DNA from: Patescibacteria group bacterium | Lineage (GTDB): Bacteria > Patescibacteriota > Saccharimonadia > Saccharimonadales > UBA4665 | Reading direction: 5' to 3' | Length of the DNA: 49,942 nt | Assembly: GCA_030272735.1 (NCBI GenBank) | Contig: JARXKL010000007.1 | Span: 1 to 49,942 of the forward strand | Part shown: positions 25,459 through 33,778 of the stretch, one piece after another | Numbering within the stretch: position 1 is the first letter of the stretch | Layout of the letters: every line of letters begins with the position of its first letter | Program-made: the position numbers and the translations under genes | Notes under the pieces: generated by a model | What the model was told of the DNA's origin: nothing | Database searches by the model: none | Seen by the model: the letters and a program-made list of their open reading frames with translations, nothing else

Positions 25459-26175
25459 TTGCAGGCACAAGCGCGCGCTACTGATTCGATATTGTCACAG
25501 CAGTTATTACTGAATGTTGCCGAACAACTCAAAATCCCGCTTATGCAGATTGCGCGGAGTGCTGAACAGGGGCAGCTGACCGGAAAAACTGACCTCACGG
25601 CCATACAGTCAACAGCCGATACGGCTTTGCGTTTACTCGATAGCTACGCTCTTGGCGTCCGTTTGAGCCTCGAACCTCAATTATTACAACTCGAGCCAGT
25701 ATCAGTATCTTCAGTTTTGTACGATACGGGTCAGGCCCTCGATGCCATGGCCAAGAGCTACGGCGTTGCGCTTGAGCTGAGCTTACATGGCCGTTATGGT
25801 CCTGTTATGACACACCGTGAAGGCCTCGAAGCTGCTCTCGTTAGTCTCGGCTCAGCACTCATCGAGGCTTTACCAGCAATGGAAGGCCCACAGCTTACGC
25901 TGCAACTCGCAACCCATCGCAGTCGTTACGGAATTGTTGCCGGGCTCTATGCCGATACCAAACAGTTCACTGCTAAAACATTGCAAAAAGGCCGGTTACT
26001 CCAAGCCACCACACGGCAGCCATTAATCGGGCTAACGCACACCAGTGGCGCCGGTATTTTTGTAGCCGATGCGATACTCACTGCCATGCAACTGAACTTA
26101 ACCGCATCACGCCACAGTAAACTCTATGGGTTCGGCACGGTGTTGCAGCCTAATCCACAAATGCAGCTGGTGTAA
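25459..26175 (+). CDS. Degenerate histidine-kinase-like protein lacking the phospho-His
   Basis: 238 aa, no membrane segment. Residues about 12-75 look like a kinase dimerisation domain: LLLNVAEQLKIPLMQIA aligns by eye with the SHELRTPL box, but the phospho-accepting His position is Glu. The C-terminal half resembles the GHKL ATPase fold (REGLEAALVSLGSALIEAL for the N-box helix, SGAGIFVADAILTAM for the G2 helix), yet the metal-binding Asn of the N-box is missing and no DxGxG box is seen. Start TTG 25459 is chosen because GGAGGG lies 7 nt upstream; GTG 25444 would start before that site. It overlaps the next gene by one base (TAATG). Confidence 0.65.
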   Translation: MQAQARATDSILSQQLLLNVAEQLKIPLMQIARSAEQGQLTGKTDLTAIQSTADTALRLLDSYALGVRLSLEPQLLQLEPVSVSSVLYDTGQALDAMAKSYGVALELSLHGRYGPVMTHREGLEAALVSLGSALIEALPAMEGPQLTLQLATHRSRYGIVAGLYADTKQFTAKTLQKGRLLQATTRQPLIGLTHTSGAGIFVADAILTAMQLNLTASRHSKLYGFGTVLQPNPQMQLV

Positions 26176-26558
26176 TGCACGTTCTCCTTATTGAACCCGA
26201 CCGAATGCTCGCCGAAATTTATCGGAGCAGCTTAGTGCGAGCTGGGCACACCGTTACCCCTTGTTCCAGTGCCCAGGCAGGTGTCTTAGCCGCCGATCAG
26301 CATTGTCCAGATGCGGTTGTTTTAGAGTTACAGCTTATTGAGCATTCGGGTATCGAATTCCTCTACGAATTTCGCTCCTACAAAGAGTGGCAAGACATTC
26401 CCGTAATTGTGCACAGTCAAGTTCCATCACACGAGTTTGCTGGTAACTGGCAAATGCTTATGCAGCAGCTTACCATTACCAAATACCTCTATAAGCCGCA
26501 TGCTTCTTTGCAAAACTTAGTAGCGGCAGTGAACGATTTCGCACCGGCCGTTGCATGA
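26175..26558 (+). CDS. Pseudo-receiver response regulator with Glu in place of the phospho-Asp
   Basis: 127-aa CheY-like fold. Acid residues Glu7 and Asp9 sit in LLIEPDRML, Ser replaces Thr in VIVHSQVP, and Lys is in YLYKPH. The normal phospho-acceptor Asp is Glu51 (AVVLELQLIEHSG), so phosphorylation at the standard site should not occur; Asp-to-Glu often mimics the active state. No output domain. It starts on the last base of the kinase-like gene and overlaps recO by 4 bases, so the three are co-translated. Confidence 0.8.
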   Translation: MHVLLIEPDRMLAEIYRSSLVRAGHTVTPCSSAQAGVLAADQHCPDAVVLELQLIEHSGIEFLYEFRSYKEWQDIPVIVHSQVPSHEFAGNWQMLMQQLTITKYLYKPHASLQNLVAAVNDFAPAVA

Positions 26559-27247
26559 ACCAACTCACGAGCAAAGGGATTGTTTTAACTCGTACCGACT
26601 ATGGCGAAGCCGATCGTATCATCACATTGCTGACTCCGGAAGCCGGTAAATTACGACTAATGGCGCGAGGAGTGCGTAAACAAAAAAGTAAACTGGCAGG
26701 CGGCATCGAATTATTCAGTGTTAGCGATGTGACGTATATACATGGCCGCGGTGCGATACAAACACTTATCTCAGCGAGGTTACTGACTCATTTCGGTAAC
26801 ATCGTCAGCAGTATAGAACGTGTTCAGCTCGGCTATGAACTGCTTAAAATGCTCAACAAAGCCACCGAAGATCAGCCAGAGCCGGAGTATTTTGATCTGT
26901 TGCAGGCCGGTCTCCATGCGCTCGACCAGACGCTTATTGGTACTAAATTGATACAAACTTGGTTCGAAGCACAATTACTCCGCTTAAGTGGGCATTCTCC
27001 AAATTTACATACCGATGTAGTCGGCAACAAATTAGTAGCCGACGCCAAATATAGCTTCGATTTTGAGTCTATGTCGTTCGCTTCGCTTCCTGATGGACTA
27101 TATTCGGCCGCCCACATCAAAACGTTGCGACTGCTTTTTAGCCATCATCAACCTGAAGTGTTGCACCAGGTGCAGGGAATAGAGGCGACCTTGCAAACAA
27201 TAGCGCCTATGGTAAGTGCTATGCGCACCACGTACATCCGAACTTAA
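26555..27247 (+). CDS. recO: DNA repair protein RecO
   Basis: Helps load RecA on SSB-coated DNA in the RecFOR pathway. The N-terminal OB-fold is typical: SKGIVLTRTDYGEADRIITLLTPEAGKLRLMARGVRKQKSKLAGG. The helical C-terminal domain follows but lacks the CxxC...CxxC zinc-binding cysteines present in many RecO proteins. 230 aa is near normal. The start ATGA overlaps the pseudo-receiver stop. Confidence 0.93.
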   Translation: MNQLTSKGIVLTRTDYGEADRIITLLTPEAGKLRLMARGVRKQKSKLAGGIELFSVSDVTYIHGRGAIQTLISARLLTHFGNIVSSIERVQLGYELLKMLNKATEDQPEPEYFDLLQAGLHALDQTLIGTKLIQTWFEAQLLRLSGHSPNLHTDVVGNKLVADAKYSFDFESMSFASLPDGLYSAAHIKTLRLLFSHHQPEVLHQVQGIEATLQTIAPMVSAMRTTYIRT

Positions 27248-27281
27248 TTATCAGGTTTTAGGCATACTCTCGGCGAACAGT

Positions 27282-27287
27282 TATACT
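27282..27287 (+). promoter_or_regulatory. -10 element of glycyl-tRNA synthetase gene
   Basis: TATACT ends 7 nt before ATG 27295: predicted leaderless start, with only a weak TTAGGC-like -35 at 27258-27263. Confidence 0.45.
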
Positions 27288-27294
27288 AATAGTA

Positions 27295-28641
27295 ATGAAT
27301 GATCCCGCCCTGGAAACAATAGTCAGCCTCTGTAAGCGCCGCGGTTTTGTGTTTCAAGCTAGCGAAATATATGGCGGTTTTGCCGGTTTTTATGATTACG
27401 GTCCACTTGGTGTTGAGCTCGTAAATAACATCAAGCAAGAATGGTGGAAGGCCATGGTCCGCGAACACGATAATGTTTTTGGAGTTGATGGTGCCATAAT
27501 TCAGCACCCTAAGCTATGGGAAGCTAGTGGACATGTTGCGGGCTTTACAGATCCCATGGTCGAAGACGTCGTTACTCATAAACGATATCGTGCGGACCAT
27601 CTAGCAAATACTGACTCGACAGATTTAGCCGAACTCAAAGAGCTCCTCAAAGATGTTACATCACCTGACGGCAATGCTTTGAGTGAGCCGCGCTTTTTTA
27701 ATATGATGATGCAGACGTGGGTCGGAGCAGTTCAGGATAGTTCAGCCGTTTCATACCTACGCCCCGAGACAGCCGGTTCAATCTTTACAAATTATGAAAA
27801 TGTTCGCGAGACAATGCGCGCCAAGCTACCATTCGGTGTTGCGCAAATTGGCAAAGCTTTCCGTAACGAAATAAGCCCACGCGACTTTATATTTAGGGTT
27901 CGTGAACTGGAACAGATGGAGATGCAATACTTCATACGACCCGAAACACAAGCCGAAGTATATGAAGATTGGCGTACATTTGCCTGGAATTTCCTTATTG
28001 AACGACTTGGTATTTCTAAAGACAACTTGCAGTGGCATGAACATGATGAAAAAGAACGTGCTCATTACGCTGCAGCTGCACATGATATATATTTCAAATA
28101 TCCACAAGGCTTCAAAGAGCTATGGGGGACGCACAACCGCACAGATTATGATCTTGGAGCGCATCAAAAAGCTAGCGGCAAAGATTTACAATATTTCGAC
28201 GATCAGACCCGTGAGCGGTTTACACCTTATGTCATTGAGTCTTCGGTAGGTGTCGGTCGTATGCTCATGGCAGTACTTGTGGACGCTTACAACGAAGAAG
28301 AGATAAACGGCGAAACAAGAGTTGTCTTGAAATTAAAACCTTCTATTGCCCCGTACCGAGTCGCGGTTTCGCCGCTTCTTAAAAACAAGCCTGAGCTTGT
28401 TGCTAAGGCCAGGGAAGTTTACTCTACACTCAAAAAAGAATTTGGAAATGTTATGTGGGACGACAACGGTAACATCGGTAAGCGCTATCGCCGCCAGGAC
28501 GAAATAGGAACACCGTACTGTGTCGTGATTGATTTCGACAGCTTAGAGGGCGACACAAAAGACACGGTGACCGTTCGCAACCGTGACACGACCGAGCAAG
28601 CCCGCGTAACCATTGACGAACTCATTTCCCACCTTTCGTAA
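27295..28641 (+). CDS. glyS: Glycyl-tRNA synthetase, dimeric (alpha2) type
   Basis: Charges tRNA-Gly. This is the single-chain class II enzyme, not the bacterial alpha/beta tetramer. Characteristic text: KRRGFVFQASEIYGG, FYDYGPLGVELVNNIKQEWW near the N-terminus (motif 1 region), LRPETAGSIFTNY, QIGKAFRNEISPRDFIFRVRE (motif 2), ESSVGVGRM (motif 3), then the anticodon-binding domain from about 345 (APYRVAVSPLLKN). 448 aa fits the group. Confidence 0.97.
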   Translation: MNDPALETIVSLCKRRGFVFQASEIYGGFAGFYDYGPLGVELVNNIKQEWWKAMVREHDNVFGVDGAIIQHPKLWEASGHVAGFTDPMVEDVVTHKRYRADHLANTDSTDLAELKELLKDVTSPDGNALSEPRFFNMMMQTWVGAVQDSSAVSYLRPETAGSIFTNYENVRETMRAKLPFGVAQIGKAFRNEISPRDFIFRVRELEQMEMQYFIRPETQAEVYEDWRTFAWNFLIERLGISKDNLQWHEHDEKERAHYAAAAHDIYFKYPQGFKELWGTHNRTDYDLGAHQKASGKDLQYFDDQTRERFTPYVIESSVGVGRMLMAVLVDAYNEEEINGETRVVLKLKPSIAPYRVAVSPLLKNKPELVAKAREVYSTLKKEFGNVMWDDNGNIGKRYRRQDEIGTPYCVVIDFDSLEGDTKDTVTVRNRDTTEQARVTIDELISHLS

Positions 28642-28660
28642 ATAGGAGTATTGTAGAGGT

Positions 28661-28867
28661 ATGGACCACAAAAAACTTTATCGATCAGTCAAGAATAAGA
28701 AAATTGCCGGCGTATGCGGTGGCATCGCTGAATACTTCAATATCGATCCAACGCTTGTGCGCATCGGCGCCTTCATATTATTGCTTCCTGGCGGTCTTCC
28801 CGGATTCATACCATACGTCATCATGTGGGTTATTGTGCCGACAGCTCCAGAATCAACCGAAGTATAA
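28661..28867 (+). CDS. PspC-domain small membrane protein
   Basis: 68-aa PspC-type protein: the segment KKLYRSVKNKKIAGVCGGIAEYFNIDPTLVRIGAF is almost the whole family signature, followed by a membrane helix (about 36-60, ILLLPGGLPGFIPYVIMWVIV). In other bacteria PspC senses membrane stress and talks to PspA/PspB; no psp partners are seen here. The gene starts 20 bp after glyS. A TATTGT hexamer (28649-28654) ends 6 nt before the ATG; AGGAG (28644-28648) is 12 nt away and less well placed. Confidence 0.92.
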   Translation: MDHKKLYRSVKNKKIAGVCGGIAEYFNIDPTLVRIGAFILLLPGGLPGFIPYVIMWVIVPTAPESTEV

Positions 28868-28920
28868 ACAGTAGAATTGTTTGCGCTTATTTTACAGCAG
28901 TACGATAGCGCATCATTTAG

Positions 28921-28926
28921 TAGAAT
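28921..28926 (+). promoter_or_regulatory. -10 element of the DUF4868-like/RNase HI operon
   Basis: TAGAAT ends 6 nt before ATG 28933: predicted leaderless start. Confidence 0.4.
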
Positions 28927-28932
28927 GGTGAG

Positions 28933-29967
28933 ATGCCAGAAGACATCACCACAACAGACATTCTCGATACCACAGAAGAGCTTAAAGACTACAAAGAGAC
29001 TGATGTGTTTGCTTGGGCGAACAATCTCGTACAGTTCAAAGACGAACTGCACATCGATTTATTTTTGATCAACAAAAACTATGTCGTCTATAAAACAAGT
29101 TTAGGCAAAGAGCTCGATAAGCAGCTCGAGCCGTTATTTATAGACGAGATGCTTGAATATGTATTAGAAGGGGCTGCAGAAGGCTTAGTAGTCCGCAGTT
29201 TTGAGCAAGCCGAAGAGGAAAAGAAAGTGCTGCAACGCACGCTACTGCCCAATGTCGACAAACTTAAAGAAACTCTAAACTGGCTCAAAAATGAACAAGA
29301 GATCGAAGTATTCGTCGAGGACGAACACGACTTACGCCGCGTAAAAGGGCTCATGGCCCGCGTTACACACCCTAAAATAAAGCAACCGTTTTATGTGTTT
29401 AAAGTTTTACCGCAGGCGCACATAATGCGCGGCAAACAGGGATGGATGATGCGCGGAGGACGTTTTGTGGCTTTTGATGCGGATGCAGCGCTGCGCATAC
29501 CGTCAGAGCCTCAACTCTTACTCCTCGACCAGGATTTGTACGTATTTAACCAAACGAAGCTCAAGCAATTGTTTGGTTACGATGCCAAGGAGGCAAGCAT
29601 CGCGGCTACCAAAGTCGCCGAAATCGAGGCGAACTTTAAACTGACCTTCGACGAAGGTGACGACATGCAAACATTGGTCAAAGAAAAGAAGAGCCTTATC
29701 AAAAAACTACAAACTATCAATCCTTATGCCGTAAAACAAGAAGAACTTATGAGTCACGCCGATGAACTTGGGATCGATCTTATGGAAGATGGCTCAGGAC
29801 GTATTATAATAATGGACACAAAGGATCTTACGAAGTTTGTAAACTTGCTGAATGACGATTATCACGAATCAGCACTCACGGGGCAGCGCTATGAGATCGT
29901 TCGCAAAAAATTATTAAAATTAGATGAAGAATCCGAAGAAAAGGCCCTCCTAAAAGAAGTTTTGTAA
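28933..29967 (+). CDS. DUF4868 (KwaB)-like protein, 344 aa
   Basis: Tentative match to the DUF4868 family, which includes KwaB of the Kiwa antiphage system. Features remembered for that family and seen here: an N-terminal half with LINKNYVVYKTSL, a middle strand region QPFYVFKVLPQAHIMRGKQ, the FVAFDADAALRIP segment, VFNQTKLKQLFGYDA, then a helical part ending NLLNDDYHESALTGQRYEI. No signal peptide or membrane helix. KwaB partners with the four-helix membrane protein KwaA, which is absent; the small PspC protein upstream is not a KwaA homologue. Its stop (TAATG) overlaps the RNase HI start by one base, so the two are translationally coupled. The family call is from memory and needs a profile search. 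Confidence 0.5.
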   Translation: MPEDITTTDILDTTEELKDYKETDVFAWANNLVQFKDELHIDLFLINKNYVVYKTSLGKELDKQLEPLFIDEMLEYVLEGAAEGLVVRSFEQAEEEKKVLQRTLLPNVDKLKETLNWLKNEQEIEVFVEDEHDLRRVKGLMARVTHPKIKQPFYVFKVLPQAHIMRGKQGWMMRGGRFVAFDADAALRIPSEPQLLLLDQDLYVFNQTKLKQLFGYDAKEASIAATKVAEIEANFKLTFDEGDDMQTLVKEKKSLIKKLQTINPYAVKQEELMSHADELGIDLMEDGSGRIIIMDTKDLTKFVNLLNDDYHESALTGQRYEIVRKKLLKLDEESEEKALLKEVL

Positions 29968-30392
29968 TGATAATTTACTATACTGATGGCAGCTGCGAAC
30001 CCAACCCCGGCAAGGGTGGCTTTGCAGTTATCAGAGATATGAAGCCGGCAGTTTTGGGCCGAGAACCGAGTGGCGCAGAAACTACCAACATACGCATGGA
30101 GGGCTTGGCAATTATTGCCGCACTCAAAGACGCCAACGGCAAGCCATGCCAAATATATTCTGACAGCGAATTTTGGATCAAAGTTATAACTGTGTGGTCA
30201 TTGCCGTGGGAAGCCAATGGCTGGAAGAAGAAAGGTGGCGCAATAAAGAACCTCGATATTGTCCAGAAAGTTTGCCCGCTGTACCGCGAGAGTAAAGCGG
30301 AGCTTATTTGGGTGCGCGGCCACAACAACGATCCTGGCAACGAACTCGCTGATCATTGGGCTAATGAAGCTCGTAAAGGGACCGTACTGTAA
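29967..30392 (+). CDS. rnhA: Ribonuclease HI
   Basis: Cuts RNA in RNA-DNA hybrids. The four catalytic acids are visible: Asp in YYTDGSCEPNPGKGG, Glu in NIRMEGLAI, Asp in IYSDSEF, Asp in NELADHWAN, plus the histidine in WVRGHNNDPGN. The handle region WSLPWEANGWKKKGG is present. 141 aa, standard single-domain length. Overlaps the DUF4868-like gene by one base, and the helicase follows 32 bp downstream. Confidence 0.95.
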   Translation: MIIYYTDGSCEPNPGKGGFAVIRDMKPAVLGREPSGAETTNIRMEGLAIIAALKDANGKPCQIYSDSEFWIKVITVWSLPWEANGWKKKGGAIKNLDIVQKVCPLYRESKAELIWVRGHNNDPGNELADHWANEARKGTVL

Positions 30393-30424
30393 ATGACTTA
30401 CAACATTTATTCGATCGTTATCTT

Positions 30425-31954
30425 ATGAGGCAAGCACAAGCATTAGCGGTTATGATGAGCGGGGCAAATGTATTCCTGACGGGCGCTCCAGGCGCAGGTA
30501 AAACCTATGTGCTTAATCAGTTTATTAAATGCGCCGAAGCGGCCGGTAAGCGTGTAGCAGTAACTGCTAGCACCGGAATAGCTGCCAGCCATTTGGGCGG
30601 CACTACTATTCATTCATGGTCAGGGCTCGGCATTGTTGACTATTTGTCTCCAGAGGATATAGACCGCCTCGGGCAGGCCGAACGACTCGTAAAACGCTAC
30701 AACAGTGTCGACACGCTCGTTATAGATGAAATATCTATGTTACACGGCAACCGTCTCAATCTTATAAACCAAATGGCCAAAGTGTTGCGCGCGAATGATA
30801 AACCATTTGGCGGCATCCAAGTAATCTTAGTTGGCGACCTTTTTCAGCTGCCACCAATTAGTCATGATCGTACGGTGGACTTCGCGCACATTTCAGAAGC
30901 TTGGGAAGAGCTCGAGCCAAAAATTTGCTACATCACCGAGCAACACCGACAACAGGGGAGCGATAAGTTATTAGAATTTTTGGAAGCGATGCGCCGCGGG
31001 GATCTAACTGAAGACAGCGGCCATGCAATCACCGAGCGCGTTGGTGTCCAGCCTCATGAGGACGAAGTACTTACGAGGCTCTACTCGCATAATATCGACG
31101 TTGAGACTATAAATAATAAACACCTCGACGACATTGATGAGCCTACAAAACTCTACACCATGGTTACCAAGGGTTCCAAAGCAAAAGTAGAACAACTCGT
31201 TAAAGGGCTCTTAGCACCCGAAAAATTGCTCCTCAAAATTGATGCCGAAGTTATGTTTGTTGCAAATAACTTTGCCGAAGGTTTTGTAAACGGCAGCCGC
31301 GGTCGCGTTATTGATTTTGATAAGGGCATGCCAGTGGTTACATTACAAAGCGGTCGAACCGTAACAGTAGAGCAACACAGCTGGAATTTGAGCGAAGATG
31401 GGCGCATCAAGGCCGAAGCGGCACAACTACCGCTCCGTTTAGCGTGGGCAATCACGATTCATAAAAGCCAAGGTATGAGCTTGGACGCAGCCGAAGTTGA
31501 CCTGAGCAGGGCATTCACTCCTGGAATGGGGTACGTCGCGCTTTCACGAGTCCGCAGCATAGACGGATTGTACCTCAAAGGCCTCAATGCTATGGCCATG
31601 CAACTACACCCGATGATTTATGGCTACGACGCCGAACTACGTAGTTTATCAGATGAAGTTGCGGCAATTACCGACGATTATGTAGCGCCAACCGTTGATG
31701 CATCAACAAAAAAGACTGGTGTAATCGACGAATTGCTTTTGAAAAAGCTTAAATATTGGCGGACGCAGCGCGCCTCCGCCGACCGAGTCGCGCCGTTTAT
31801 GATTGCCCACAATAGTACGCTGACTGCGCTCGCGCAGGTTGCTCCAACGAGCTCCCAGCAACTTTTCGGTTTGCCAGGTTTTGGCCCTAAAAAAGTTGAA
31901 CACTATGGACCAGAGCTACTCGAGATCATAGATTTGCATCTGTCCGAACTCTAA
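30425..31954 (+). CDS. Pif1/RecD-like superfamily 1 helicase with C-terminal HRDC-like domain
   Basis: 509-aa DNA helicase. Motifs in order: Walker A GAPGAGKTYVLNQF (about 19-32), motif Ia ASTGIAASHLGGTTIHSWSG, Walker B LVIDEISML, motif III GDLFQLPPI, TEQHRQ, and the C-terminal AWAITIHKSQGMSLDAAEVDL with YVALSRVRSIDGLYL (motifs V/VI). These are Pif1 signatures. Residues from about 440 (RVAPFMIAHNSTLTALAQ to LFGLPGFGPKKVEHYG) form an HRDC-type nucleic-acid-binding domain. Pif1-type enzymes unwind RNA-DNA hybrids and G-quadruplexes, which fits its position right after RNase HI. Confidence 0.92.
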   Translation: MRQAQALAVMMSGANVFLTGAPGAGKTYVLNQFIKCAEAAGKRVAVTASTGIAASHLGGTTIHSWSGLGIVDYLSPEDIDRLGQAERLVKRYNSVDTLVIDEISMLHGNRLNLINQMAKVLRANDKPFGGIQVILVGDLFQLPPISHDRTVDFAHISEAWEELEPKICYITEQHRQQGSDKLLEFLEAMRRGDLTEDSGHAITERVGVQPHEDEVLTRLYSHNIDVETINNKHLDDIDEPTKLYTMVTKGSKAKVEQLVKGLLAPEKLLLKIDAEVMFVANNFAEGFVNGSRGRVIDFDKGMPVVTLQSGRTVTVEQHSWNLSEDGRIKAEAAQLPLRLAWAITIHKSQGMSLDAAEVDLSRAFTPGMGYVALSRVRSIDGLYLKGLNAMAMQLHPMIYGYDAELRSLSDEVAAITDDYVAPTVDASTKKTGVIDELLLKKLKYWRTQRASADRVAPFMIAHNSTLTALAQVAPTSSQQLFGLPGFGPKKVEHYGPELLEIIDLHLSEL

Positions 31955-32032
31955 TTATTAACTTTTTCTTTAATTACTTCATGTCAGCAGGATTTATGTT
32001 GCATCATGGCTTTACTAATAAAGGAGTAAGCA

Positions 32033-32602
32033 ATGAAGCGACAGAATATTAAGCAAGCCCTCGTGCGATCAATCGCAATCGTCGGAGCAGTTATGGCTCT
32101 CGTGAGCGGAGTAACCTATGCGGCATTACAGAGCCAACCTGGTGTGTTTCGCGGTAGTACAATTCATACGGCTATAGCGAGCCTACAGGTCAGTAACAAT
32201 GGTACGACTTTTGGTAGTACCATTGATGGCTTAGGCTTCAATAGCTTAGTGCCAGGCGGCTCACCATCGCCGTCAAGCGGCTATCCAGTCTATGTACGTA
32301 ATGTCGGTACAGCCCCGCTAGCCATTAAATTGAGCGTGCCAACTGGGATTAGCAACCTCGATAATGTCGATTTGAACAAAGTTCACGTACTCGTTACACC
32401 TTTTGGCATAGGAACTGCCCAAAATATAACCTTACAAGATTTGATTACAAGTCCTGTTTCGATAGTTAACGGTGGCAGAATGATTGCCGGCCAAACTTCA
32501 ATATTTACAATGCAGGTATCACTCGATGCTGATGCTGTAACAGGCCCAAGTGGATCAATCACAAACATCGACTTCACATTCGGCGGAGCAGCGGTAAATT
32601 AG
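32033..32602 (+). CDS. Secreted TasA/camelysin-like protein with SipW-type signal peptide
   Basis: 189-aa exported protein. The basic N-terminus and hydrophobic core (about 12-30) end with VTYAALQSQ, typical of signal peptides cleaved by SipW-type peptidases. The mature part is rich in Ser, Thr, Gly and Asn, with short strands (IHTAIASLQVSNNG, YPVYVRNVGTAPLAIKLSV) that suggest a beta-sandwich as in TasA/CalY fibre proteins; overall identity cannot be judged. The next gene is a SipW-type signal peptidase 6 bp downstream, the classic partner. AAAGGAG (32019-32025) gives a good ribosome-binding site. Confidence 0.6.
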   Translation: MKRQNIKQALVRSIAIVGAVMALVSGVTYAALQSQPGVFRGSTIHTAIASLQVSNNGTTFGSTIDGLGFNSLVPGGSPSPSSGYPVYVRNVGTAPLAIKLSVPTGISNLDNVDLNKVHVLVTPFGIGTAQNITLQDLITSPVSIVNGGRMIAGQTSIFTMQVSLDADAVTGPSGSITNIDFTFGGAAVN

Positions 32603-32608
32603 TTACTT

Positions 32609-33118
32609 GTGAAGCACATAATGCTTACAATTGTGCGGCAGCTCGGGCTTATAGCTTGCCTGAGCTGCCTAATGCTCGCAGCCGGTCTCAGTTTACTAGG
32701 CCTGACACACTGGCGATTTGTAGCAGTCCAAACAAATAGTATGGTGCCTACATTTAATGCTGGTGATGCGCTACTCATTACCTCAGATCGTACTGCAACT
32801 ATACAGCAGGGTGACATTATTACGTATCGCAGCCAAAACGATCCGCAAATGACTATTTCTCATCGGGTAGTCTCAGTGCTAGGTGACAGTATTATCACCG
32901 CCGGTGATGCCCAGAAAATTCATGACCCATCTGTTTCGCAGTCGCAAATAGTAGGCCATGCAGTAGCTGTTGCACCCAGACTCGGCATCATTATTACTTG
33001 GCTCCACACTCCATATGGCCTGGCAGCCGCTCTCTATGGCCCCGCCGCTATACTCTGTGGCACTGAGCTTTGGCGGGTGCGAAAACAACTGCAGCTGCCG
33101 GTGTATTCCATAGGGTAG
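32609..33118 (+). CDS. sipW: Signal peptidase I, SipW (ER/archaeal) type
   Basis: 169-aa membrane peptidase. An N-terminal helix (about 8-31) is followed by the catalytic Ser box TNSMVPTFNAGD, then the ISHRVV box, where a His replaces the Lys of ordinary bacterial signal peptidases (the ER/SipW Ser-His type), and a GDAQ segment. A second helix lies near 130-155. The gene directly follows the TasA-like substrate candidate. Start GTG 32609 is 6 bp after the upstream stop; ATG 32621 is an alternative that would shorten the basic N-terminus. Confidence 0.88.
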   Translation: MKHIMLTIVRQLGLIACLSCLMLAAGLSLLGLTHWRFVAVQTNSMVPTFNAGDALLITSDRTATIQQGDIITYRSQNDPQMTISHRVVSVLGDSIITAGDAQKIHDPSVSQSQIVGHAVAVAPRLGIIITWLHTPYGLAAALYGPAAILCGTELWRVRKQLQLPVYSIG

Positions 33119-33151
33119 CAACTGATATGCCCCAAATTGATGCTGGGATGA

Positions 33152-33157
33152 TAGACT
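33152..33157 (+). promoter_or_regulatory. -10 element of the NYN-domain gene
   Basis: TAGACT ends 6 nt before ATG 33164; the spacer GAGGGT is purine-rich but too close to serve as a normal Shine-Dalgarno. Confidence 0.35.
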
Positions 33158-33163
33158 GAGGGT

Positions 33164-33778
33164 ATGAAAAAAGCTGCAAAACAGCAAAATTATGCCTTTA
33201 TTGATAGTCAGAATCTAAACCTTGGCACCCAGCGCATGGGTTGGAAGCTCGACTGGCGTAAATTCCGCCAATACCTAAAGGACAAATATGGCGTTAGCCA
33301 TGCCTACATGTTCATTGGATATATGAGTGAAAACGAAGCCCTCTATGAGTATATGTACGAATTAGGTTATCTAATTGTATTAAAGCCTACCGTCGATACC
33401 AGCGCGCACGAAAAGAAACAAGACAAAATCGCATCTGAGGGCGAAAAAACACCGGCAGTCGTTCTTACAAAAAAAGAAATGCAGCCAACCGATGGTAAAG
33501 AAGTTGAAAAAGAGAAGTCGACAATCAAAGGCAATGTTGATGCCGAGCTCGTCTTATACGCCATGAAGGAGCTACCCAATTATGACAAGGCGATTATCGT
33601 TAGTGGGGACGGTGACTTCTTTAGCCTCGTCGAATATCTCGAAGAGCAGGGAAAGCTCGAACAAGTTCTGACACCAAACTGGCAATATTCCAGCTTACTC
33701 AAACCTTTTGAATCGAAGATCACGCGCTTGGATCAGCAGCGCCGCCAGCTGGCTTATCACGACCGTAAAAAGAAGTAA
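33164..33778 (+). CDS. NYN-domain (LabA/DUF88-like, PIN-fold) putative ribonuclease
   Basis: 204 aa. The PIN-like acid residues expected for NYN nucleases are visible: Asp in YAFIDSQNLNLG, Asp in KGNVDAELVL, and the GDGDF motif in IIVSGDGDFFSLVEYL. The middle (about 80-125) is a charged, low-complexity insertion rich in Lys and Glu. NYN proteins process RNA or regulate in many bacteria; the target is unknown. The basic C-terminus ends HDRKKK. Confidence 0.9.
   Translation: MKKAAKQQNYAFIDSQNLNLGTQRMGWKLDWRKFRQYLKDKYGVSHAYMFIGYMSENEALYEYMYELGYLIVLKPTVDTSAHEKKQDKIASEGEKTPAVVLTKKEMQPTDGKEVEKEKSTIKGNVDAELVLYAMKELPNYDKAIIVSGDGDFFSLVEYLEEQGKLEQVLTPNWQYSSLLKPFESKITRLDQQRRQLAYHDRKKK

Noticed and set aside
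28661-28867. PspC gene as KwaA partner of the DUF4868-like protein
   Set aside because: KwaA is a larger four-helix protein; this is a clear PspC domain with one helix and a separate candidate promoter lies between the two genes.
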